A program made the position numbers and the translations under genes. Source: Beroe forskalii (taxonomy: Eukaryota > Ctenophora > Nuda > Beroida > Beroidae). From it: a stretch of DNA of 64,000 nucleotides. This document shows, one piece after another, positions 54,507-64,000 of the stretch (the first letter of the stretch is position 1; every line of letters starts with the position of its first letter). The stretch spans positions 124,001 through 188,000 of the forward strand of contig WFMF01000278.1 in NCBI GenBank assembly GCA_011033025.1, written 5' to 3'. The notes beneath the pieces were generated by a model, which saw only the letters and a list, made by a program, of their open reading frames with translations, was not told where the DNA came from and made no database searches.

Positions 54507-56369
54507 GTCTCTTCAACAATGTGAAGAATGTAGCGAGCACTGCCCTGGATGCAGACAGTTTAGCGCTGGTGATGGAGCGAGGTGAGAATTTATAAGATAT
54601 ACAAACTTGCAACATAGACTGTTTCGATAAGTCTAATATTTTGGTAGATGACGAATTCTCGGAGACTCAATGAATTATTCATTCCCAACATTGCCTTTCA
54701 GGACCACTGATTACGATGAAGATAAGGATGCCCAACACGACGCCCGACAGTTCCTACTTTTCTAAAATCCTCCAAGTCTACTTTTACCAGAGCCTCTTTA
54801 AGAACATCAGCCGTCTACTCAGGTTCCTTACCGGGGCAGTTCGAACTGCACAATTGTGCGCGTCTTTTGTGTGCACAGTTTTTCTGTGCGCGGCTTACGT
54901 CTGCGCGGCTTTTGTGAGCGCGTCTTTTGTGAATGTGAGCGCGTCTTTTGTGAGCGCGGCTTTTTTGTGCACGTCTTTTGTATGCGCAGCTTTTTTGTGC
55001 GCGTCTTCTGTGTGCACATCATATAGACATATCAATCAAATTTCTGTACACCGCGCAAACTCTTACTCACGCCGTGCACAAAAAAGGCGCGCACATTGCG
55101 CACTTTCAATACGAATATAACTTGCGATTATGAATTGGCACCATCGATCATTCTTGACATGAAAATGCCATGTCGATCCCAATTACATTTTTGAAACTTT
55201 CAGTTTCATGGAGTCTCGCCTCCACGCTCCGTGTACTGAAAGTTTCAAGTTGATGGGTGCCTCCGGTGCTAACCCAGTGGGGTTGATGACTTCATGTTGT
55301 CAGCCAATACTTATTGCCCCGAGTATAGTTGTGTGTTGTGACTTATTTTCTGATTATTATCATCGTCTGACGGTGTTCCCTCAGGAATTGTTTGCATAGG
55401 TTCTCCGAGGAAGAACTCTTGCGGACAACGCGACAACTCATAGGTAATACTGACATTGGAGCTTTAAGGGGAGGGGCAATATTTCCTTGTTTCCCATTTC
55501 AAAATTTTAAAATTTGTTCAAAATGTTGCATTTTATAATAGTTAAAATGGGATACTATCCAGTATCCACGTATTTTGTTATACGAATCTTGGATTTTTTC
55601 CTAGCGTATCCATGACTATCCAGAAAGAAATTATAACTTTCAAGCCGCCTTCCAAAGTCGTCTCTGCCTGCTCCATACATACATACATCTCCGCCTGCCC
55701 TTACTTATAGCTACAGGTTACTAAGTCACAATTCTCCGCAGGGTTTCTCTCCACGTGTCCCTTCAACGAATCTACCTTCGCCGTGGGAGCTGAAGTCCTC
55801 CTGCTGCTGAAGAAGGAGAAGAATGTCTCGGAGCAGGGTCGGGAAGTGTTGCAAGGTCTCGCTCTGAAACTCATCCTCAGGGCTCTGCATCACAAGCTTT
55901 ACCGTGAGTTATAATTATATAGTGGCAGTTTTGTGTGCGCGGCGTAAGGTTGCGCGGCGTACCGGTACAGATCACATGCTGTTTATGTGTCTTTATGCGG
56001 CGCAAATCAGTGTAAATAGTGGCATTTTTACTTTGCCCTGGTATTCTATTTCTACTATCAATATGATAAGCCTCTATAGGCAACAGTTTACATCGCAATA
56101 ATATATAGTGACAACTTGATGCAACAGGTGAAGCTCTCAAACTAGCCCGGAAGTTAGACAACGAAACGATAATCAGCAAAGTGGACCACTACGTGACGTT
56201 CTGTGGACTCTCCGTTTCCTGCAAGTCTCCCGACCAGATCAAACTCTCCCGCAAACAAAACCTCGCCGTTTCCTCATGCAAGTCTCCGGATCAGATCAAG
56301 TCAGACGAGGATGGTGACGTTATTGATCAACCCGTGCAAGGCTCACAACCACTCAGATCCCCTTCGTGA
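54507..56369 (+). pseudogene. Tandem partial duplicate of the last five exons of the WD-repeat gene
   Basis: Exon equivalents: 54507-54581 (5'-truncated), 54702-54822, 55385-55443, 55742-55903 and 56128-56369. They are the counterparts of 49027-49101, 49206-49326, 52247-52305, 52551-52712 and 53116-53354. All splice sites and reading frames are intact, with only scattered substitutions. The duplicate therefore lacks a start but could act as an alternative set of 3' exons. It carries the decayed GCGCGGC MITE but not the foldback. The protein end differs slightly (VIDQPVQGSQ versus VIDQAQGSQ). Confidence 0.85.
54839..55100. mobile_element. GCGCGGC-family MITE in the duplicated gene copy
   Basis: Corresponds to 49341-49620. 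The left end CAGTTCGAACTG is kept, but the right CAGTTCGAACTG is deleted (CACATTGCGCACTTTC). Confidence 0.7.
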
Positions 56370-56728
56370 ATCTCCACGAGATGCCCTTATTAAGGGCCAC
56401 AACTATATGGATTTCTCCCATCCCTAGCGCGCAACACTCGGAAGTTTGGAGGGTCATATGTTGCAGACTCCCCGCGGAAAACGCTGTGTGCGCGGCGGAG
56501 GGTTAACTATTCTATCATTTGATGTGATATACGTGTCCCAAACGTACTTTTATGGTCAGATAAAATATTTAAGTGTTTCTGAATGCCGCCAAATCAAACA
56601 TCCCGACCAGCTAATGATGCGGGCACCCATGCATGGCTATCCTCCACTTATAAGCTTATAAGGTGCCATCCAGAAATGAGCTCATCAAAAATCGGCCTTT
56701 TTGAACATCATCACCCGTTAGGATGTTA

Positions 56729-56923
56729 CCCTAATTTATGAAGGTTAAGATTTGGGGATTTTTCAGAAAAATCCCCATTTTATAACCCACCGTGACATTT
56801 TGAAATGACATCATTATCATATGTTAACAAGAGTAATAACTTGAAAATCCCTATATTTTCAACTTACCAAAATTTGAAACACCGAAATTTTATCCCACAT
56901 GAATACACCTCCTATTCCTAAGG
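56729..56923. mobile_element. MITE, TIR CCTTAGG..TATTTATGA (copy 2)
   Basis: Duplicate of 53712-53906 carried along with the gene duplication. Confidence 0.7.
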
Positions 56924-57566
56924 TAGTCCGTAGGACGAGAATTTGGTCTTAGTTATACTTATACTTTTTTCAAGGCCAGATCCCAAGCAATAAAACTATG
57001 ATTTAACCAAAATCAATTATAGAATAGTTTTAGATAATTATTTCATTAATAATGAAAGGAAATGGAATAGGATTAGGATGGAAGGTTTTACATTATCCCA
57101 AGTAAAAGCTAAAACTTAATTTCGAAATAATAAATATATAGTATATACCCAATAATGATCATCGATCAAGGCACTAATTGCCAGCTACGACCCTGCACTA
57201 TGCTTAAGATCCAATTACTAATTATCAATAAACGTATAATGGACTAATAGAGAATAAATAGTTATAGTTAAATAATGGAGAATAAATACTAATAGTTGTA
57301 TAGTTAAATAAATATTTAAAATGATAACCCTGCTCTCCAAGCCGTATCATATGGGAAACATTCTATGGCAATAAATTATCAAATAGTGGAATAGTCCAAA
57401 ATATTCAAATATTGATTATCCCAAAAAAGTTGATTACTTGATTTATCCAAAATATGAGTAAGTCAATTAGTGCCCAGTGAAACAATGAGGATTGTGGGAG
57501 CGACAAACCCAGCCAAAATTTGTCCAAATTGAAGCGAAAATAGCCAACTTATTATAGAATAAAATA

Positions 57567-59568
57567 CTAATTAACAGCTGAACATAATACATAAGTAGAC
57601 GGCCAAAACTCCCAAATATAATCGAATCCCATGAACTCCAACGAGGAAATTTTGTCCACCCATGTAGTCCTTCTTCCTACGCCTTCTCTGTCGTACGAGT
57701 TGAGTTGTATGTAATCTCCTTGGCAGAAGACCTTATAAGCTCCCCTCCATTGCTTGTCTTTGTGTACCGTCCAGTGCCCGCTGACGACCAGGAGGCTCTC
57801 AGCTTTATCACCCCACCCGACCTTGTGCAAGTCCTTCAAAATTTCCTCAGGAGTATCGAAAGTGAACGCTCTTGCGCTTCCACCCATGTTTTTTCCACTA
57901 AACAGCATGATTTTACCCTCTGAAATAAACAACTATTATTAGCCAATTTTGAGGGTACTTGTAGGCCAATGTTTTACTTGTTTTACAAAAAGGCCAATGG
58001 GGAGGGAAAAATGATCAGCACGTGAGTCGACGATGAATTTATTTGATGGGGCATTCACCATGATATGGGGCATTTATCATGGGCATTTATCATGGGGCAT
58101 TTATGATTAACATGGGGCATTTATCATGGGGGGTTTATCATGGGGCATTTATCATGATATATGGGGCATTTATCATGGGGCATGACGCGTATGTGTGCAC
58201 ATGGATCGATCGAAAGACCCGTCGAAACTCGAAAGAACGCGCAAATTACAGTGCGCGCACAAGGTTTCAATTTGCTTTTTATTGAGTTTTTGCAGAAATT
58301 AGCGCATTCTTTCGACGGGTCTTTCGATCGATCCATGTGCACACATACGCGTGAGATCACAAACTTGAGCATTCAGGTGGAGGATCTATCCATTTAACAG
58401 AGGTCAGCTTTTTGTTTTTGCTTCCGAAACTATCCCTGTACTCCCCCGGACACAGCGTTGTGAACCGCTTTCTATAACTGAAATCATTTGGTGACGTAAT
58501 TTAGGAGATGTATTTATGATAACGAAGGTTTACCTTAGGGGGTGTATTTATGAAGGTTGTAATTTTGGTGATTTTTCGGAAAAATTCCCATTATTTCACA
58601 CACCATGACAGTTGAAAATGACGTCATTATCATATGTTAACTAGGGTAATGACTTGAGAAAGATCCCCAAATTACAACCTACCAAATTTGTAAACACCAA
58701 AATTTTACTCATAAATACAACTCCTAAGGTATATAATTTATAATACGTGCTAACGAATGAAAGTATCATCTTTAACTAACGTGCGTTACTTGAAAAATCA
58801 GCTGTTAATCGTATAATCGAACGCTCCTCGGCAACTGGTCAGCCTGAAAGCTTGAACAGGGGCGTGTCGAACTCACATGTGCGCGGCTTTTCCATGCGCG
58901 GCGTAATCGTGCGCGGCTCGCTGCCTGTTAATTACAGGCAGCGAGCCGCGCATGGAAAAGCCGCGCATATATGAGTTCGACACGCCACCGTAATGCATAT
59001 AATTGCTTACTCATCTTAACTTGCCGGCTAACGGTCTGAAATTACATTATTTCTAAATTCTAAATTTTACTTCTCGTCCTCGCATAGCTCCCAGGCATCT
59101 TTCCGGGCCTCAGCACTGCAGACCTCGTCATTCCAGTCACGAAGGTTCCAGTCACTCAATTTTCTTGTGATATGTTTATCCGAGTTACTCCTCCCGGTGT
59201 TCTTGTAAAGCACCAGTTCTGAGGTGTATTGTTATTGAAATTATACATTATACAATGTACATTATCATTTCACTGAAAGTGAAATTATACATTTTGGATT
59301 ATTTAGTTATTAATTCAATATTATTGTGTAACTGTCTTTCAAACCAAAATGACGTGATTCGTTTTAAAAATAATTGAATTTTTTAATTGAATTTTTGCCG
59401 AAATTTGCGCATTATTTCGACGGATCTTAATTTGATCGACGCATGTCATGCACACTGACACATCTTTTGGTACATGAATATTATTATGAACTTACCTCCT
59501 TGAGCAGCAGCATGATCAAGCATTATATGAGCTACTACTACTAGGAGCCACCCGATAATCATATTCAT
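57567..59568 (-). CDS. Secreted beta/gamma-crystallin-type protein with alternative 3' exons
   Basis: Exon 1, 59568-59496, encodes MNMIIGWLLVVVAHIMLDH (signal peptide) and ends GGA G/GTAAGT in phase 1. Two downstream exons fit this phase. 59218-59067, after CACCTCAG, encodes ELVLYKNTGRSNSDKH and ends at TAA (74 residues in all). 57919-57567, after TTATTTCAG, encodes EGKIMLFSGKNMGG, DLHKVGWGDKAESLLVVSG and KQWRGAYKVFCQGDYIQL, a beta/gamma-crystallin Greek-key pair (141 residues). Such domains bind calcium in many non-lens proteins, and extracellular examples occur in sponges and other invertebrates. The short exon resembles the first Greek-key strand but is not a full domain. The short exon cannot splice on to the long one in phase, so they are alternatives or two genes. 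Confidence 0.7.
58055..58182. repeat. GGGGCATTTATCAT tandem repeat
   Basis: About eight imperfect copies of ATGGGGCATTTATC in the intron of the crystallin-type gene. Confidence 0.85.
58185..58352. mobile_element. 168-bp MITE, TIR ACGCGTATGTGTGCACATGG
   Basis: ACGCGTATGTGTGCACATGG plus ATCGATCGAAAGACCCGTCG at the left is inverted almost perfectly at the right, with arms of about 60 bp. A degraded relative of the half GATCGACGCATGTCATGCAC is at about 59410-59460. Confidence 0.82.
58533..58729. mobile_element. MITE, TIR CCTTAGGGGGTGTATTTATGA (clean copy)
   Basis: CCTTAGGGGGTGTATTTATG and the inverse CATAAATACAACTCCTAAGG bound 197 bp, with TA on both sides. The TTTTGGTG/CACCAAAA inner repeats and the TGACGTCATTATCATATGTT core are shared with 53712-53906 and 56729-56923. 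Confidence 0.82.
58861..58986. repeat. Long hairpin of the GTCGAACTC/GCGCGGC family
   Basis: GGCGTGTCGAACTCACATGT to GGCAGCGAGCCGCGC.. and back to TATGAGTTCGACACGCC. A 126-bp inverted repeat centred on CCTGTTAATTACAGG, with one arm carrying ~15 extra bases (CGTAATCGTGCGCGG). Confidence 0.82.
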
Positions 59569-59654
59569 CTTGCCTATTAGTATTTAAATGCTGATCAAAG
59601 AGGAGTGGCACATTAGTCAGTTTTGCCGAAATCCTGATTTCAGCCATCGGGATC

Positions 59655-59870
59655 CGAGTCGGTATAGCGTTGACTTTGAGTCGATTTTAGAATTCAGTCG
59701 AGTCGTCCAGCCGGTTTGAGTCGTCCAGTAGAGTAGAGTCGTCGAATCGAGTAGATCACTATCAGTCGTCAAGTCATTGTCAAGCTGTCGAGTTGTCGAG
59801 TCGAGTTGTCGATGAGTCGAGTCAAGTTGTCGTTTCGAGTCGAGTCTTCGATTCAAGTCGACGAATCGAA
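59655..59870. repeat. GAGTCGTCGA-type simple repeat
   Basis: Irregular repetition of GAGTCG, GTCGTC and TCAAGTCG words. It lies upstream of the crystallin-type gene's start. Frames in it are low-complexity. Confidence 0.8.
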
Positions 59871-60214
59871 TTTGTGCCGTAGATGCAATTTTATAAAATT
59901 CAGAAGATAAAAAAGACGATTAATTTTAGGTAGTGGCACAATGTACGACAACAACTACAAGCCTGTAGGACTGAGCTTATAGGAAATGGAATAACCCAAA
60001 TGCTGAGATTTGTATGAAAGCGGCATGTTTTGTAGGATGTTTAATTGAGATTTGGGCCAGGATTTCATGTGACCAGGATTCTACGAGCTCAGCCCAATGA
60101 CTGCTAGTGATGGTGCTTGTCCAAATGATTAGACTTAGAGTTGTACGTGTACAAATAATTGTTACTACAGCTGGCTGCGTGTCTCTGTTTCGCACTCACG
60201 CGCGCTTCCCTGAA
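59871..60214. other. No gene seen
   Basis: Unique-looking sequence between two simple repeats, without a supported exon. Confidence 0.5.
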
Positions 60215-60655
60215 GCAGAAGAGGCTTGCTACTCTGAAAAGGCTTACTTCTTTGAAGAGGCTTGCTTCTCTGAAGAGGCTTGCTTCTCTGAAGATGCTTG
60301 CTTCCCTGAAGAGGCTTGCTTCTCTGAAGAGGCTTGCTTCTCTGAAGACTAAAAGGATTGCTTCTCTGAAGAGGTTTGCTACTCTGAAGATGCTTGCTTC
60401 TCTGAAATTGAAAATGCTTGCTTCTCTGAAATTGAAAATGCTTGCTTCTCTGAAGAGGCTTGCTTCTCTGAAGATGCTTGCTTCTCTGAAGAGGCTTGCT
60501 TCTCTGAAGAAGATCGCTCCTTTAAGAAGGCTAGCTTCACTGAAGAGGCTTGCTTCTCTGTGGAGCTTGCTTCTCTGAAGAGCTTGCTTCTCTGAAGGGC
60601 TTGCTTCTCTGAAGATGCTTGCTTCTCTGAAGAGGCTTGCTTCTCTGAAGAGGCT
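60215..60655. repeat. 18-bp repeat AGGCTTGCTTCTCTGAAG, about 24 copies
   Basis: Near-perfect 18-bp units with AGATGC and AAATTGAAAATGC variants. Because 18 is a multiple of three, open frames appear (EEACFS or SLKRLA hexapeptides), but insertions break them and no flanking exon signals are seen. Confidence 0.9.
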
Positions 60656-61330
60656 TATACGGACTTTAAAAAAAATAGTTCCACTGTTTCAGTGAAACTA
60701 AACTTAGACTTTCACCGGCTTATAAAAACTCCATGGACAGTGGACACAAATATTCACTCAAATTTTTTAAAATTCGAAATTTTCGGCACGATGTATTTCC
60801 CATTTCCTTCCACGTATTGTGTAACTTTTAAAAATAAAAATTAAAAATTAGCTTAACATCACGATTTATTTCAACATGAAGTCATGAAATTAATCCATTA
60901 TAGTTCGACGAGAAAAAGGACTATAGCTCAACGTAGTGACAAACTATGTCGTGTATTTAACTTTAAGGGGTAATAAGTAAATGTAAAATATGGTCATTGT
61001 TCGGCTCATCCAATTCCAAATTAAATATAAGTAAGTTATTATTATAAATAATCATTAGGTAATATGGTATTGCCTAATGATTATTATAAAAACAAAATAT
61101 TAGAGTTTTGTGTACAAATAGAAGTCAAAGGTCGTACGACTACGTCCCGATAAAAACAAATATGCTACAACAAACGATTATTGTCACTTCACTACGCAAG
61201 TCCTATTCCTCATCAAACAACAATAATTAGGTAATTTGGGTCTTGGCTGCGTTCTCGTTGAGTTGTAGTTTCATCACGACCATTGCGACACTGCGCTGGT
61301 ACAATGTTCCAGAGGGAAGAGTTATCGTTC
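60656..61330. other. Intergenic, with one perfect hairpin
   Basis: AT-rich and without a gene. ATAATCATTAGGTAATA..TATTGCCTAATGATTAT at 61047-61086 forms a near-perfect hairpin. Confidence 0.55.
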
Positions 61331-61334
61331 CTTT

Positions 61335-63775
61335 TTTTTAAGTAAAAACAACTTATCCTTTATTTTTGAAAGTAACAAAAACTTATCCAGTTATCATTCT
61401 GGGCTCGCACATGTCCCAGGAGGATAATTTATTTACGCTTCTGTAACAGCGTTACGCTGCTGTAACAGCGTTGCGCTGCTGTAACAGCGTTACGCTGCTG
61501 TAACAGCGTTACGCTGCTGTAACAGCGTTACGCTGCTGTAACAGCGTTACGCTGCTGTAACAGCGTTACGCTGCTGTAACAGCGTTACGCTGCTGTAACA
61601 GCGTTACGCTGCTGTAACAGCGTTACGCTGCAGTAACAGCGTTACGCTGCTGTAACAGTGTTAATACGCTGCTGTAACAGCGTTACGCTGCAGTAACAGC
61701 GTTACGCTGCTGTAACAGTGTTAATACGCTGCTGTAACAGCGTTAAGCTGCTGTAACAGCGTTACGCTGCTGTAACAGCGTTACGCTGCTGTAACAGCGT
61801 TACGCTGCTGTAACAGCGTTACGCTGCTGTAACAGCGTTACACTGCTGTAACAGCGTTACACTGCTGTAACAGTGTTACACTGCTGTAACAGCGTTACGC
61901 TGCTGTAACAGCGTTAGGCTGCTGTAACAGCGTTACGCTGCTGTAACAGCGTTACGCTGCTGTAACAGCGTTATGCTGCTGCAAAAGCGTTACGCTGCTG
62001 TAACAGCGTTACGCTGCTGTAACAGCGTTACGCTGCTGTAACAGCGTTACGCTGCTGTAACAGCGTTACGCTGCTGTAACAGCGTTACGCTGCTGTAACA
62101 GCGTTACGCTGCTGTAACAACGTTACGCTGCTGTAACAGCGTTACGCTGCTGTAACAGCGTTACGCTGCTGTAACAGCGTTACGCTGCTGTAACAGCGTT
62201 ACGCTGCTGTAACAACGTTACGCTGCTGTAACAGCGTTACGCTGCTGTAACAGCGTTACGCTGCTGTAACAGCGTTACGCTGCTGTAACAACGTTACGCT
62301 GCTGTAACGTTACGCTACGCTGCTGTAACAACGTTACGCTGCTGTAACAGCGTTACGCTGCGTCGCTGCTGTAACAGCGTTACGCTGCTGTAACAGCGTT
62401 ACGCTGCTGTAACAGCGTTACGCTGCTGTAACAGCGTTACGCTGCTGTAACAACGTTACGCTGCTGTAACAGCGTTACGCTGCTGTAACTGCGTTACGCT
62501 GCTGTAACAGCGTTACGCTGCTGTAACAGCGTTACGCTGCTGTAACAGCGTTACGCTGCTGTAACAGCGTTACGCTGCTGTAACAGCGTTACGCTGCTGT
62601 AACAGCGTTACGCTGCTGTAACTGCGTTACGCTGCTGTAACAGCGTTACGCTGCTGTAACAGCGTTACGCTGCTGTAACAGCGTTACGCTGCTGTAACAG
62701 CGTTACGCTGCTGTAACAACGTTACGCTGCTGTAACAACGTTACGCTGCTGTAACAACGTTACGCTGCTGTAACAACGTTACGCTGCTGTAACAGCGTTA
62801 CGCTGCTGTAACAACGTTACGCTGCTGTAACAACGTTACGCTGCTGTAACAACGTTACGCTGCTGTAACAGCGTTACGCGCTGCTGTAACAACGTTACGC
62901 TGCTGTAACAGCGTTACGCTGCTGTAACAACGTTACGCTGCTGTAACATAACATTACGCTGCTGTAACAACATTACGCTGCTGTAACAGCGTTACGCTGC
63001 TGTAACTGCAGCGTTACGCTGCTGTAACAGCGTTACGCCGCGCTGCTGTAACAGCGTTACGCCGCGCTGCTGTAACAGCGTTACGGCTACGCCGCGCTGC
63101 TGTAACAGCGTTACGCTGCTGTAACAGCGTTACGCTGCTGTAACAGCGTTACGCTGCTGTAACAGCGTTACGCTGCTGTAACAGCGTTACGCTGCTGTAA
63201 CAGCGTTACGCTGTAACGTTACGCTGCTGTAACAGCGTTACGCTGCTGTAACAGCGTTACGCTGCTGTAACAGCGCTATGCTGCTGTAACAGCGTTACGC
63301 TGCTGTAACAGCGTTACGCTGCTGTAACAGCGTTACGCTGCTGTAACAGCGTTACGCTGCTGTAACAGCGTTACGCTGCTGTAACAGCGTTACGCTGCTG
63401 TAACAGCGTTACGCTGCTGTAACAACGTTACGCTGCTGTAACAGCGTTACGCTGCTGTAACAGCGTTACGCTGCTGTAACAGCGTTACGCTGCTGTAACA
63501 GCGTTACGCTGCTGTAACAGCGTTACGCTGCTGTAACAGCGTTACGCTGCTGTAACAGCGTTACGCTGCTGTAACAGCGTTACAGCAGGAGCATAAGTTA
63601 TTTTTTTGAAAGATAAAAACTATCATTTTGGGACACGTGTGTGTCCCAGAGGAAAAGTTATTGTTTCCTCTTTTGTCTTTCAAAAGTAAAAATAACCTAC
63701 TTTCTGGGAAACGTGTGTGTCCCTGCAGAAGGATAAGGTTTTTTCTCTTTCAAAAATGAAAAATAAGTTATCCTC
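61335..63775. repeat. Self-complementary 19-bp satellite flanked by TTATCC/GGGACAC hairpin units
   Basis: From about 61436 to 63590 the unit GTTACGCTGCTGTAACAGC (19 bp) is repeated over 110 times with few variants (AACAACG, CACTGC, a few 2- to 6-bp insertions). Within the unit GTAAC-AGC-GTTAC is an inverted repeat and GCTGTAACAGC is nearly one. At both edges (61335-61435 and 63590-63775) are diverged copies of the AACTTATCC..TGTCCCAG..GGATAAG unit seen as an array at 20536-21001. No coding content. Confidence 0.95.
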
Positions 63776-64000
63776 CTGTCTCGACCTTTTTAACGCGTGT
63801 CATGCCATTTCTTCCTATCAAACCTAAAATTTAATTCTGAATAAAAATTTAACTTTTAGTTTATTTACAATTGAAACTGACTTGGTTAAGATTTTGGAAT
63901 ATATATTATTGTGATATACATTTTTCATAACAACAGTACAACATTTATATTTTATAAGCCAACATCTCCCAGGGTAAACGCACTTGTGTTAACCGATCAA
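63776..64000. other. Window end, no gene seen
   Basis: AT-rich sequence, no supported feature. Confidence 0.5.

Noticed and set aside
60107..60578. Repeat protein (EEACFS)n or (SLKRLA)n
   Set aside because: Frames result from an 18-bp repeat and are broken by insertions; no signal peptide, splice site or flanking exon.

Overview
The window is nuclear DNA of an invertebrate animal. It has spliceosomal introns with GT-AG ends, polyadenylation signals, ciliated-metazoan gene types, a Ty3/Gypsy retrotransposon, a LINE ORF1 remnant and many miniature inverted-repeat elements (MITEs). It is AT-rich between genes. The phylum cannot be fixed from sequence alone. A cnidarian or another early-branching or marine invertebrate would fit the SABATH methyltransferase, the secreted beta/gamma-crystallin and the repeat style, but this is inference. 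A 100-N scaffold gap lies at 13229-13328, and there are patches with inflated homopolymers, so single-base breaks in genes may be assembly errors.

Layout. 1-4.4 kb: no gene, with a clean hAT-type non-autonomous transposon at 1112-1966. 4.5-5.2 kb: an intronless protein with two U1-type zinc fingers. 6.9-12.3 kb: a Ty3/Gypsy element whose pol reading frame is interrupted by a 313-bp intron-like insert in RNase H. 13.5-18.6 kb: a 5-kb block (A), repeated in direct orientation at 39.4-44.3 kb (B). The blocks carry satellites, MITEs, a polypurine tract, the 3' exons of a proline-rich gene and a small predicted secreted protein. 18.8-22.8 kb: hairpin-rich repeats, including an array of palindromic units at 20.5-21.0 kb. 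23.0-24.9 kb: LINE ORF1 plus a 621-bp MITE.

24.9-37.7 kb is the main gene cluster. It holds a two-exon secreted cysteine-containing protein (-), a short-chain dehydrogenase (+), DAD1 (+, three exons), CCDC12 (+, three exons), a TOX4-like HMG-box protein (+) and an intronless GPCR (-). DAD1 (oligosaccharyltransferase), CCDC12 (spliceosome) and the TOX4-like protein are housekeeping genes packed head to tail; no functional cluster is implied.

44.4-45.9 kb: a full-length SABATH methyltransferase in two exons (-). 46.3 kb: a tRNA-derived SINE. 46.9-47.9 kb: a 50-bp satellite abutting the first visible exon of a multi-exon WD-repeat gene resembling WDPCP/Fritz (47.9-53.4 kb). One intron of that gene holds a 2.1-kb near-perfect foldback element flanked by TTAA. 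The gene's last five exons are duplicated in tandem at 54.5-57.3 kb without the foldback. 57.6-59.6 kb: a secreted beta/gamma-crystallin-type gene (-) with two alternative, phase-matched terminal exons. 59.6-64 kb: no gene, only simple repeats and a 2.15-kb array of a self-complementary 19-bp unit.
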